Below are positions 8,674 to 16,839 of a stretch of DNA of 29,385 nucleotides, piece after piece. Source of the stretch: an uncultured Muribaculaceae bacterium (GTDB taxonomy: Bacteria > Bacteroidota > Bacteroidia > Bacteroidales > Muribaculaceae); NCBI GenBank assembly GCA_910586455.1, contig CAJUHX010000024.1, positions 1-29,385 of the forward strand, in the 5' to 3' direction. Within the stretch, counting starts at the first letter, position 1. Each line of letters opens with the position of its first letter. Below the pieces are notes generated by a model. The model saw only the letters and a list, made by a program, of their open reading frames with translations, searched no databases and was not told the DNA's origin. Both the position numbers and the translations under genes were made by a program.

Positions 8674-9669
8674 CTAAATAGCAGGAGCCGGAAAACCGTC
8701 GGTAGTGACGGTTTGCATGCCCTGCGGCGAATCGATTACAAACAGCGCCTCTACATCGGGCAGACTGTCAACCATGGCGCGGGCCGCAGGGTAGGGCATT
8801 GCCATTGCCGCTGTGGCAAGAGCATCGGCAAGAGCGCACTCCGGAGCCACCACCGTAACACTGAGTGTCGACGTGGCCACCGGATAGCCTGTGGCGGCGC
8901 TGATGGTGTGGCCTATGCGCTTGCCGTCGGGCATGTCGCGGTAATTGCGGTAATTGCCCGAAGTAGCCATGGCGGCATCACGCAGTTCCACCACCATAAG
9001 GCGGTCGTGGGCAGTGAGGCCGTCGACATCGGCTACCGGAGCATCGATTTGTATACGCCAGGGCTGACCATGCGGATTGAGGCCGCGTGCGTTTATTTCG
9101 CCGCCTATCTCCACCATATAGTCGTAGCATCCGTTGCGCTGCAACACGCGCGCTACCAGATCTACTCCATAGCCTTTGGCAATCGCCGAAAAGTCAAGGC
9201 GCATGCTGTCGGAGTCCATTTCGATGCGTCCGCCGGTAATATGGCATTTTTCGAGGCCCACACGGGCAAGTGTCGCAGCTACGGCGACCGAGTCGGGGGT
9301 GGCCTGCTCGCCATGGGTGCCGAAGCCCCATAGCTCCACAAGCGGCCCTACCGTGGGGTCGAAAGCACCATTGCTGGCGCGGTGTACCAGCCGTGACAGA
9401 TCCAGAACCTCGGCCAACATCGAATCGGCGGTCATGTCGCTGCCGGCATTAATGCGAGCCACTGTGGAGAATGGATTGAACATGCTCAGCGACGAATCAA
9501 TAAGCTGCATTGCTCCGGTGATTGAATCGTCGAGCCTATTGTCGGCGCGGTAGCGAATATTATATGTAGTACCCCAGGTATAACCCGAAAAGTTATAAAA
9601 ATAATCGCTACAACTTGCAAGAAATAGAAATATTGCGTATATTAGCGGCGTAAAATATATTTTTTTCAT
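8674..9669 (-). CDS. apbE: FAD:protein FMN transferase (ApbE family), lipoprotein
   Basis: A 331-residue ApbE-family flavin transferase. The family moves FMN from FAD onto a Thr/Ser of target proteins such as RnfG or NqrC, acting at the periplasmic face of the membrane. The N terminus is a lipoprotein signal with lipobox LASC (Cys20). Family motifs seen: YTWGTTYNIRY near the start, DPTVGPLVELWGFG, FSAIAKGYGVD, and the metal/FAD region TISAATGYPVATSTLSVTVV followed by ALADALATAAMAM. The His that usually starts the last block is present in RIGHTIS. No Rnf or Nqr genes are in the window, so its flavinylation target is elsewhere. Confidence 0.92.
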   Translation of the reverse strand: MKKIYFTPLIYAIFLFLASCSDYFYNFSGYTWGTTYNIRYRADNRLDDSITGAMQLIDSSLSMFNPFSTVARINAGSDMTADSMLAEVLDLSRLVHRASNGAFDPTVGPLVELWGFGTHGEQATPDSVAVAATLARVGLEKCHITGGRIEMDSDSMRLDFSAIAKGYGVDLVARVLQRNGCYDYMVEIGGEINARGLNPHGQPWRIQIDAPVADVDGLTAHDRLMVVELRDAAMATSGNYRNYRDMPDGKRIGHTISAATGYPVATSTLSVTVVAPECALADALATAAMAMPYPAARAMVDSLPDVEALFVIDSPQGMQTVTTDGFPAPAI

Positions 9670-9744
9670 AAAACCTGAATAATAAGAGCTTCTTTATTCT
9701 TTACTTTTGCGTATGTCATATTTATTTTTAAAAGTTCTAAACCT

Positions 9745-9775
9745 CAAAGATACGAAAAAAGCTTTTAAAACACAA
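9745..9775 (-). promoter_or_regulatory. Promoter of apbE
   Basis: On the minus strand TTG (9775-9773) and TATCTTTG (9752-9745) are separated by 20 nt, matching the Bacteroidetes consensus. The leader to the apbE ATG is about 70 nt. Confidence 0.6.
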
Positions 9776-9887
9776 GCAGGGCGAACCAATGCTCTCAAAT
9801 CCGTGTTAATCGCATAAGTTGCTTTTCGGAGGTACCTATTTTAATAGCATCTATAAGTCGAACAATCTATCAAAACCATTTAGAATC

Positions 9888-10469
9888 ATGAATCGTAATT
9901 ATCTTTTCTTAGCTCAGGGCTTCGAAGAAATTGAAGCGCTTACAGTTGTAGATGTACTTCGTCGTGCCGGAATGGACATCAAGACTGTATCGGTTTCAAG
10001 CTCAGAGCATGTATCGGGCGCACACGGCATCGAAGTGACAGCCGATTTGCTGTTCGACGACAGCGACTATACCGATGCCGAGTTTCTGATACTTCCCGGC
10101 GGCATGCCGGGTTCGACCAATCTCTACGAGTGTGAGAAACTTCAGCAACTGCTTACCTCGCATGCAAGCCGCGGAGGCAAAATAGCCGCTATCTGTGCTG
10201 CTCCGGCTGTTGTGCTGGCTCCGCTCGGGCTGCTCAAGGATAAGGAAGCCACGTGCTACCCCGGCTTCGATAAAGACTGTCGTGCGGCAGGTGCCATTAT
10301 GCGCGACGCTCCTGTAATAGCCCTCGACAAGCTTATAACCGGCAACGGCCCAAGCGCTGCGCTGCGTTTTGCCCTGGCCATCGTGGCCAATTCGATGGGC
10401 GAGTCGCAGGCTCAGCAGGTAGGCTCGGCCATGCTGTTTTACCCCAAGAGCATGAACTTTTATTTCTGA
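9888..10469 (+). CDS. DJ-1/PfpI family protein (ThiJ/YajL-like)
   Basis: A 193-residue protein of the DJ-1/ThiJ/PfpI superfamily. Members act as deglycases, chaperones or redox sensors; the exact activity cannot be read from the sequence. The nucleophile is Cys103 in AAICAAPAVVLAPLG, and its partner Glu16 lies in GFEEIEAL, matching the Cys106/Glu18 pair of human DJ-1. The ATG at 9888 gives MNRNYLFLAQGFEEIEALTV, the normal family start; an in-frame ATG 23 codons upstream would add a non-conserved tail. The leader is long and AT-rich. A possible -7 box (tacttttg, 9702-9709) is about 180 nt away and lacks a good -33. A terminator follows at 10492-10527. Confidence 0.9.
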   Translation: MNRNYLFLAQGFEEIEALTVVDVLRRAGMDIKTVSVSSSEHVSGAHGIEVTADLLFDDSDYTDAEFLILPGGMPGSTNLYECEKLQQLLTSHASRGGKIAAICAAPAVVLAPLGLLKDKEATCYPGFDKDCRAAGAIMRDAPVIALDKLITGNGPSAALRFALAIVANSMGESQAQQVGSAMLFYPKSMNFYF

Positions 10470-10491
10470 TGAACAGCAGCAAAGTATGACA

Positions 10492-10527
10492 GCGTTGGGA
10501 GTCTATCTGATTCCCGACGTTTTTTTA
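10492..10527 (+). terminator. Intrinsic terminator after the DJ-1-like gene
   Basis: A 10-bp stem with three G-U pairs (gcgttgggag / ttcccgacgt), a 9-nt loop and an eight-T run at 10520-10527. Confidence 0.8.
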
Positions 10528-10536
10528 ATTGCGGTC

Positions 10537-11226
10537 TTACTTTAGATGTTTATACAGGTTCTTGAAATCATGGCGTGAGCCGAATACTGTCAGAATGTCG
10601 CCTTCAAGAACTTTCAGTCCGGGTTTCGACAAGTCGAGAATCTCGGGTACCGGTCGGGATATGCCCATCAGGTTTTTTCGTTCAACCGGTCGGGCGGCTG
10701 CTATAAGGCACAGGTTGTAATTGCGCTCAAGGTCGAGGTCGGAGTAGGCAATCCCTCTGAAAAACTGCGGGGCGTGAAATTTGAGCACGAAATTGTCGGC
10801 GTCGACAGCGAGCGATTCGATAGTCGTGCCCAGTTCCATTTCGTGGCTGAGGTCGGAGGCGGCGCGCTGTTCGGGTGTGATAATGCGCTCTACCTCGAAG
10901 CCCTGCAGAATCGACTCATGAAGTTTGTCGATAGCGCGGGCATAAATGTGTTTTACGCCGTTCTGCTTCAGCAGGGCCACTGTTTTGACGCTGGCTCCAA
11001 AGTTCTCTCCTATGGCCACAATTACCAGGTCGACGTTTTTCAGCGGCAGCACGTCTATGGCGGTTTCCTCGGTGGTGTCGATAAGATAGACTGTTGAGAT
11101 ATAGTCCTTGATGGCTTCGATGTTGCTCTGGCGAATGTCGGCGCCTATTACTTCATGGCCCATGTCGGTGAGGTCGCGGGCGAGGTTGGAGCCATAGATG
11201 CCCAGACCGATTATAAGGTAACGCAT
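10537..11226 (-). CDS. ktrA: Potassium uptake regulatory subunit, TrkA/KtrA (RCK domain)
   Basis: A 229-residue cytosolic gating subunit for a KtrB/TrkH potassium channel. Residues 1-120 are a TrkA-N Rossmann domain with the glycine motif GLGIYGSNLA and the acidic end of the second strand in VIGADI, which binds NAD(H) or ATP/ADP in the family. A linker leads to a C-terminal TrkA-C (RCK-C) domain ending ILTVFGSRHDFKNLYKHL. With a single RCK unit of this length it resembles KtrA rather than the duplicated E. coli TrkA. It starts 18 nt after the ktrB-like gene ends, so the two form a two-gene transporter unit. Confidence 0.92.
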   Translation of the reverse strand: MRYLIIGLGIYGSNLARDLTDMGHEVIGADIRQSNIEAIKDYISTVYLIDTTEETAIDVLPLKNVDLVIVAIGENFGASVKTVALLKQNGVKHIYARAIDKLHESILQGFEVERIITPEQRAASDLSHEMELGTTIESLAVDADNFVLKFHAPQFFRGIAYSDLDLERNYNLCLIAAARPVERKNLMGISRPVPEILDLSKPGLKVLEGDILTVFGSRHDFKNLYKHLK

Positions 11227-11244
11227 ATAGTTGCAGGATGGTTG

Positions 11245-13092
11245 TCAGTTGATTATTACGCTTTCTTTGGGGTAGTGCATGGCTGTGTCGCGCCTGTTGC
11301 CTGCAAAGCCCGGGAGTATTGATATTATACCCACACGGCCCAGAAACATGGCCGTGCATACAAGTATCTTACCGCCTATGCCTAACTTGGCTGTGGCGCC
11401 TAATGACGTGCCTACGGTGAATATGGCCGATACCACCTCAAATACGGCGCTTCGGGTGTCAAGCCGGGGCTCAAGCAACATCAGCAGCAAGGTATATACT
11501 GCTACGGATATGAAGCTGAGAAATATCACGGCGTTGGCGCGCCTGATGGAGTCGGTGGCTATGCGGCGCTGAAAAGCCACGGTACCGCTCTGGCCGGTGA
11601 TTATGGCGCGCAGATTCAGAATCATAGTGGCTACGGTATTCACTTTTATGCCGCCGCCCATCGACTGCGAGCCGCCGCCTATCCACATCTGCAGCATTAC
11701 TATCAGCAGCGTTACCGGCAGGAACGATGCCGGGTCGACCGAGGCAAAGCCGGCGCTTCGGGGGGTGAGCGAGTTGAACACCGACTGCACTATCCGTTCG
11801 TAGCAGTCCATGCCGCGCATGCTGTTGTGGCTTTCGAGCAGAAAGAAGGCTACCGAGCATACGCCGAGAATCAGCAGTGTGGTTATGAGCGTAAGCTTGG
11901 TGTTGAGGCTGTACAGATGGACTATGCGTGCCGGACGGCGGCGTCGAAACAGCCACGAGGCAAAACGTCCGAGGTAGTCGGCAAAACTGTCCTTTATATT
12001 TACCAGAATTGGAAAGCCTATGGCTCCGGCCAGCACCAGTATCGAAGTGACTATGTATATGCTCTGGTTGCCGTTCATCAGCACAGGGTTGCTGAGGCCG
12101 CCTTCGATACAGCTGAAACCGGCGTTGCAGAACGACATTATGGAGTGGAACGAGCAGAATATAAGCTTGTCGTCCAGATCCATGCCCATTCCGTCCGGTA
12201 TGGTAAAGTAAATCATTCCCGCTCCTATGGCTTCTACCACCAGTGTAAAGCCAAGGATGTACAGCAGCGTGGGCAGCAGGGCGTTCATGCTTTTGGAGTA
12301 AATCATGTCCTTGACCATAAGCTGACTGTATATCGAGGTGGTTCCGCTGAAGAAGAGGGCGAAAAAACTGGTGAAAGTAAGTACACCCAGGCCGCCTATT
12401 TGCGCCAGCAGGCCAAGCACCAGCAGTCCGAAGGGGGTAAAGGTGCCGGCAATGTCGACGGTGGTAAGGCCGGTGATACATACTGCCGACGTAGATACAA
12501 ACAGCGAGTCGGCATAGTCGATGCCGCTGTAGGTGCAGCGGGGCATCATAAGCAGTAGCGACCCTATGAGTATGAAGAACAGGAAGCTTCCGGCCAGAAT
12601 AATTGATGGATTTGTGCGTCGGCCGGTGAGGCGTGTGAGGCCGAGGCTGAGTTCTAATAACGAGTAGGCTCCCAGTACGCTGTATAGGAATTTACTGCTG
12701 TAAAGCAGCGTGTCGAGCATTGGTATCCACGGATGTCCGGGCCGTGGGTATATCCATGGGAGCAGGGTGATGAGCACTGCTATGTCGACCACCCATTTGA
12801 GTATCTTGGCCTGGCTTACGGTCTGCCGGTAATTGAGCAGCAGGTTGTAGGCGATGTTGAATATGAATACACCCTGCACCACGCGCAGGAAGGCGCGCAG
12901 GTGCAGGGCTTGTGCGGGCTGTAGGTCGAAGCCTGCGAATATTATCAATGTGGTAAGGCAGAATACCGCCATTACCATTGTAACTATGCCGAGCGCTCCC
13001 GATATCAGTCTGATATTGGCTATGAAATGCTGTATAAAGCGCATATAGCGGTAGCTATAGAGCCTTAAGCGGTAACGTAAACGCTCGAACAT
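11245..13092 (-). CDS. ktrB: Potassium uptake channel subunit, TrkH/KtrB family
   Basis: A 615-residue inner-membrane protein of the Trk/Ktr/HKT superfamily that conducts K+ (or Na+). Four P-loops with the selectivity-filter glycine are visible in order: SAVCITGLTTVD, MSFCNAGFSCIE, TPRSAGFASVD and TVGTSLGATAKLG. The core of about 450 residues is preceded by an N-terminal extension of about 150 residues with several further hydrophobic helices (residues about 24-50, 62-85, 94-115), giving a longer protein than KtrB of Firmicutes. The start MFERLRYRLRLYSYRYMR is strongly basic, consistent with a cytosolic N terminus. The gene begins 31 nt after the DUF4923-like gene and is followed by ktrA. Confidence 0.92.
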   Translation of the reverse strand: MFERLRYRLRLYSYRYMRFIQHFIANIRLISGALGIVTMVMAVFCLTTLIIFAGFDLQPAQALHLRAFLRVVQGVFIFNIAYNLLLNYRQTVSQAKILKWVVDIAVLITLLPWIYPRPGHPWIPMLDTLLYSSKFLYSVLGAYSLLELSLGLTRLTGRRTNPSIILAGSFLFFILIGSLLLMMPRCTYSGIDYADSLFVSTSAVCITGLTTVDIAGTFTPFGLLVLGLLAQIGGLGVLTFTSFFALFFSGTTSIYSQLMVKDMIYSKSMNALLPTLLYILGFTLVVEAIGAGMIYFTIPDGMGMDLDDKLIFCSFHSIMSFCNAGFSCIEGGLSNPVLMNGNQSIYIVTSILVLAGAIGFPILVNIKDSFADYLGRFASWLFRRRRPARIVHLYSLNTKLTLITTLLILGVCSVAFFLLESHNSMRGMDCYERIVQSVFNSLTPRSAGFASVDPASFLPVTLLIVMLQMWIGGGSQSMGGGIKVNTVATMILNLRAIITGQSGTVAFQRRIATDSIRRANAVIFLSFISVAVYTLLLMLLEPRLDTRSAVFEVVSAIFTVGTSLGATAKLGIGGKILVCTAMFLGRVGIISILPGFAGNRRDTAMHYPKESVIIN

Positions 13093-13123
13093 GGCAGGTG
13101 CTGCAGGCGATTAGTCGGGGGGC

Positions 13124-13798
13124 TCAGGCAGTGGCGCGCGACAATTTGAAGCCGGCGTATAGTCCGTCGTACGATTCCAGCAACTGTACCATTGACTGCA
13201 CGGTACTGTTGCCAGAAAGCTGCGACACGGTCTTGATAATCTTTATCAGACCCGAAACATCGAAGGTAAGGCTCAGTGTGTTCACGGCCAGAGTGGCTCG
13301 GGTGCTGATTTTACCTATATTGATTTTGTTGAATGCCTTGAAGTTGAAAATCAGGTAGCCATCCTCTCCTTTTTCGATTGTGCCGGAGAGGGTGCCGCGT
13401 TTGAGCTGCATGCTGAAGTTGCCTTCTTTGTCGGCTGTGAACTGCAGGTTGGTGAGTCCGGCTTTCTGATAGTATGGTTCGAGTTTCTGCTCTATGGTTG
13501 CCGAAGCGGCAGCTCCGCCAATTTTCTGCAGGGCGTTGTCGCTGGCGAAGTCCACTGCCGGACTTACATATTTCCATTCGCCTTCAAGTTGCGAGGGGTC
13601 TACGTCCTTGTCGGAAATAAGGTTGCCTACGATGCCGCCTATGAGATTGCCGAGCTTGTTGTCTTTGCCGTCGGAGTCTGACGATGACGACGAGCCTCCG
13701 CCAAGGAGTCCTCTGAGGTCGAATGCAACTGCATTGAGATTGGTCAGCGCGAGTGCTACGGCAAGAATGATAAAATGTCGTGATAAGGATAATTTCAT
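13124..13798 (-). CDS. DUF4923-like secreted protein
   Basis: A 224-residue exported protein that I match from memory to the Bacteroidetes family DUF4923; function unknown. The signal peptide is MKLSLSRHFIILAVALALTNLNAVA. It is followed by FDLRGLLGGGSSSSSDSD (a Gly/Ser/Asp linker) and a helical NLIGGIVGNLISDKD. A beta-rich domain contains LEGEWKYVSPAVDFASDNAL and the hydrophobic, lipocalin-like strand pattern FSMQLKRGTLSGTIEKGEDG. The start at 13798 was chosen because it begins the signal peptide; an in-frame ATG 14 codons upstream would overlap the preceding gene's end. It lies 11 nt after the dehydratase gene and 31 nt before ktrB, so it is probably in their operon. Confidence 0.82.
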   Translation of the reverse strand: MKLSLSRHFIILAVALALTNLNAVAFDLRGLLGGGSSSSSDSDGKDNKLGNLIGGIVGNLISDKDVDPSQLEGEWKYVSPAVDFASDNALQKIGGAAASATIEQKLEPYYQKAGLTNLQFTADKEGNFSMQLKRGTLSGTIEKGEDGYLIFNFKAFNKINIGKISTRATLAVNTLSLTFDVSGLIKIIKTVSQLSGNSTVQSMVQLLESYDGLYAGFKLSRATA

Positions 13799-13809
13799 AT
13801 TTTTTATGT

Positions 13810-15816
13810 CTATGGAATGCAGGCTTCGTGAAGGTTGCATGCCGCGTTTTCGTCCTGATCTTTGAGGCGTTTGTCGATTTGCTCGAATATCGAGTTGTTC
13901 GACTTGAATTCAGGCACAATGTGCTTCATTTCCTCTACAAGTTTCAGGCGGCTGCCGTCGTCGACACACTGGCGGAGTACTTTCAGGTGATGGAGGACAT
14001 CGCTGTACTCGTATATGCGCACTTTAGCAATCATAATCTTTTTGTGTCGGGTGGCAATGGTGGTTTCGCGGTCGTTGAGCAGCTCTTCGTATAGTTTCTC
14101 GCCGGGACGCAGACCGGTTTCTATAATCTGTATGTCCACATCGGGGCGCAGACCGGCGAGTTTGATCATACGCCGGGCGAGGTCGTAGATTTTTACGGGC
14201 TGACCCATGTCGAAGATGTATATCTCTCCGCCGTTGCCCATGCAGCCGGCCTCAAGCACCAGCGAGCAGGCCTCAGGTATGGTCATAAAGTAGCGGATAA
14301 TGTCTTTGTGGGTCACAGTCAGAGGTCCGCCTTCTTCAATCTGGCGGCGGAACAGCGGAATTACCGAGCCGTTTGAGCCGAGTACATTGCCGAATCGGGT
14401 GGTGATGAACTGAGTGGAGCGACCGTCGATGTTTTTGCGCAGGTGGTAGAAAAGCGACTGCACGTATATTTCGGCGATGCGCTTCGACGCGCCCATCACA
14501 TTGGTGGGGTTCACAGCCTTGTCGGTGCTCACCATCACAAATTTCTCAACGTTGTATTTCACCGAGAGGTCGGCTATGTTTTTGGTGCCGAACACATTGG
14601 TCAGAACAGCCTCGCACGGGTTGCGCTCCATCATGGGCACATGCTTGTAGGCAGCCGCGTGGAATACATAGCGTGGGCGGAATGCGCGGAATGCCAGCTC
14701 CATGCGCACAGAGTTCGCCACGTCGCCTATAAACAGGTGTATATTGGCCTTGGGGAATGCGGCTTCCATCTGCAGCTGCAGGTCGTGCATGGGAGTTTCG
14801 GCCTGGTCGACGAGAACAATCTCGCTGGCGCCGAGAGCGGCTACCTGATTCACGATTTCGCTGCCTATCGAGCCGGCAGCGCCGGTAATCATTACCACCT
14901 GGTTGGTGATGATGTCTTTGATTGAGCTTTTTTCGGTTTTGATGGGTTCGCGTCCCAGCAGGTCCTCGATGCGGATGTTCTGGACGTGTGTCGACAGGCG
15001 GGGCTGGTTGTCGTCGTTGGTATCGAATTCCTCAATCTGGTTCATCATCAGCAGATGGATGTTGTTGTTGAGGAATGTATCGGCCAGACCGCTGCGCATA
15101 AGTTCAATCTGCGATGCCAGGAATATAAGTGTGTCGCAGCGGTATTTTGCGAATATCTCTGTGATGTCAGCTTCGGAGTAGTTCTCCACGGGTATGCCGT
15201 TGAGCGAGTTTTCATGCCTTTTGCTGTCGAGGCTCAGCAGGGCCACGGGCTTGAACCGGCCTTCGACCTCGATTTTCAGAGCCGAGGCAAGCACAAAGGA
15301 GTTGATGCTTGAGCCGAGCATGATTACGCGAGTGCGTTTTTTGTCGATTGCCGTGATTGATGTATAAAGGTATTTGATGAGCAGCCTTGTCATAACCATC
15401 AGTGAGAAGCTGAACACTGCTATGATAAACATGTTCCATACACTGAAGTATGTGTATCCTATGATGCCCGACATTACCAGCGAGCTAACTATCAGCAGCA
15501 TCGACGAACTGCCTATAAGCATTACTATGCGGTACACGTCCTCAATCACCGACAGGCGAACTATGTACTGGTTGGTTTTGAACGCCACGCATAATATGGC
15601 ATACACGGCGGTTACAATCAGAGTCTTTGCAGATGCCGAGTATATCCATCCGGATTCCATGCCGGTGGGATGGGAATTAAAACTGAAAGTAATGATGCTG
15701 CTGAGCAGGACTACCAGCACGTCGGCCATAAAGACCATCCATCTTGGGCTTGGCGCGTCGATAAAGGCATGCGCGAGCCTGGAGTTTGAGATGAATTTAA
15801 GAAGTTTGTGTTTCAT
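13810..15816 (-). CDS. Membrane nucleotide-sugar 4,6-dehydratase/epimerase, FlaA1/WbpM/CapD type
   Basis: A 668-residue polysaccharide-biosynthesis protein. The N-terminal ~150 residues hold four transmembrane helices (about 28-46, 66-84, 98-116, 122-142). A CoA-binding/Rossmann-like domain follows (about 160-270). The C-terminal SDR domain (about 300-600) has the NAD motif TGAAGSIGSEIV and the catalytic block STDKAVNPTNVMGASKR, in which Met replaces the usual SDR tyrosine as in FlaA1/WbpM. Members convert UDP-GlcNAc to 4-keto-6-deoxy sugars for capsule, O-antigen or protein glycans; the actual substrate is not determined here. It is the first gene of a minus-strand run continuing through the DUF4923-like gene to ktrB-ktrA. 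Confidence 0.92.
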   Translation of the reverse strand: MKHKLLKFISNSRLAHAFIDAPSPRWMVFMADVLVVLLSSIITFSFNSHPTGMESGWIYSASAKTLIVTAVYAILCVAFKTNQYIVRLSVIEDVYRIVMLIGSSSMLLIVSSLVMSGIIGYTYFSVWNMFIIAVFSFSLMVMTRLLIKYLYTSITAIDKKRTRVIMLGSSINSFVLASALKIEVEGRFKPVALLSLDSKRHENSLNGIPVENYSEADITEIFAKYRCDTLIFLASQIELMRSGLADTFLNNNIHLLMMNQIEEFDTNDDNQPRLSTHVQNIRIEDLLGREPIKTEKSSIKDIITNQVVMITGAAGSIGSEIVNQVAALGASEIVLVDQAETPMHDLQLQMEAAFPKANIHLFIGDVANSVRMELAFRAFRPRYVFHAAAYKHVPMMERNPCEAVLTNVFGTKNIADLSVKYNVEKFVMVSTDKAVNPTNVMGASKRIAEIYVQSLFYHLRKNIDGRSTQFITTRFGNVLGSNGSVIPLFRRQIEEGGPLTVTHKDIIRYFMTIPEACSLVLEAGCMGNGGEIYIFDMGQPVKIYDLARRMIKLAGLRPDVDIQIIETGLRPGEKLYEELLNDRETTIATRHKKIMIAKVRIYEYSDVLHHLKVLRQCVDDGSRLKLVEEMKHIVPEFKSNNSIFEQIDKRLKDQDENAACNLHEACIP

Positions 15817-15926
15817 ACATTATTGTCCAGGATAAATCTCAACTTTCTGCGAGGTTTTAATTTTAGTTTTACTTAAATGCAATCCGGATATGGAAATCTA
15901 ATGACTTATGTTGCAATTATGCTTTG

Positions 15927-15957
15927 CAAAGTTACATGATTTTAACTGATTATGCAA
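15927..15957 (-). promoter_or_regulatory. Promoter of the dehydratase-ktrBA run
   Basis: On the minus strand TTG (15957-15955) and TAACTTTG (15934-15927) are separated by 20 nt, a near-ideal Bacteroidetes promoter. The leader to the ATG at 15816 is about 105 nt. Confidence 0.72.
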
Positions 15958-16050
15958 CCAAGCAATGGTAAAAAATGCTGTAGAATACAATTTTTTCGTT
16001 GCTTTGGCTGTTTTTGAGTCTTAAAGGATGTGTGTTCGGAGAAAAATTAC

Positions 16051-16058
16051 TAACTTTA
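16051..16058 (+). promoter_or_regulatory. Possible -7 box of the envelope gene cluster
   Basis: TAACTTTA differs from TAnnTTTG only in the last base and lies 32 nt before the first gene of the cluster. No convincing -33 TTG is present, so this is tentative. Confidence 0.4.
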
Positions 16059-16089
16059 CAAAAAATTGTAAAAACCGCATTATCACAGC

Positions 16090-16839
16090 ATGCAAAGAAT
16101 ATTACGGGCCGTAGTGCTTGCAGCTATGCTATTGGCATCGGTGGCAGTTCCACAGACATTGCAGGCGCAGGAAGAATTCCGGCGCAACCTCGAGCAGATA
16201 GCTTTTGTGCCCAAAGGGCAGTGGATTACCGGCGTGAGTGTCAGCTACTCTCAGTCGTCGCAGGATAATTATCAGTTTTTTGTAGTAGAGAATCTTTCGG
16301 GCAATACTTATACTTTTAAGGTCAGCCCCATGGTGATGTTCGCCTTTAAGGAAAACCTTGCGGCGGGCGGTCGCTTTGCTTATTCGCGCCAGCGTACAAA
16401 GCTTGATGCCGCACGTGTGGTGATTGATTCCGAAACTGATTATAATGTTGACAATCTCTATTCCATAAGCCATAACTTCTATGGTACTGCGGCCTTCCGA
16501 AACTATATCAGCCTTGGCCACAGCACTCGTTTCGGACTTTTCAATGAGGTGCAGATGCAGTTTGGCGGGGGCGAATCCAAACTGTGCAACGGCAGCGGCC
16601 TTGACTTTACGGGCACGTTCGAGCGTTCGTTTTCGTTCGATGTTGGTCTGGCTCCGGGCATGGCCGTGTTTCTGAGCAATTATTCGGCTCTGGAAGTGAA
16701 TGTGGGAGTGCTCGGTTTCAGCTATCAGCGCACACGCTCCACTACCGACCGCATATATGTGGCCGAACGCAACCATAAGTCCGCCAATTTCAAAATCAAT
16801 CTCTTTTCAATAACCTTCGGGGTTTCATTCTATATCTGA
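16090..16839 (+). CDS. Outer-membrane beta-barrel-like protein, first of a tandem pair
   Basis: A 249-residue protein with a signal peptide (residues 1-27, ending LQAQ). Alternating hydrophobic/polar strands and a C terminus ending ...FGVSFYI are typical of outer-membrane beta-barrels, so it probably sits in the outer membrane; its function is unknown. It is a paralogue of the next gene: FRNYISLGHSTRFGLFNEV here aligns with YRNYVGLGLDKRFAVFNEV there, and both start the mature part with a FVPKG/FIPKG motif followed by a Trp. The stop codon overlaps the next start by one base (TGATG), implying translational coupling. Confidence 0.82.
   Translation: MQRILRAVVLAAMLLASVAVPQTLQAQEEFRRNLEQIAFVPKGQWITGVSVSYSQSSQDNYQFFVVENLSGNTYTFKVSPMVMFAFKENLAAGGRFAYSRQRTKLDAARVVIDSETDYNVDNLYSISHNFYGTAAFRNYISLGHSTRFGLFNEVQMQFGGGESKLCNGSGLDFTGTFERSFSFDVGLAPGMAVFLSNYSALEVNVGVLGFSYQRTRSTTDRIYVAERNHKSANFKINLFSITFGVSFYI

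Noticed and set aside
11471..12481. 336-codon frame overlapping the ktrB-like gene in another frame of the same strand
   Set aside because: The product is His/Arg/Gly-rich and domain-free, while the ktrB frame shows four P-loops; this is a shadow frame.
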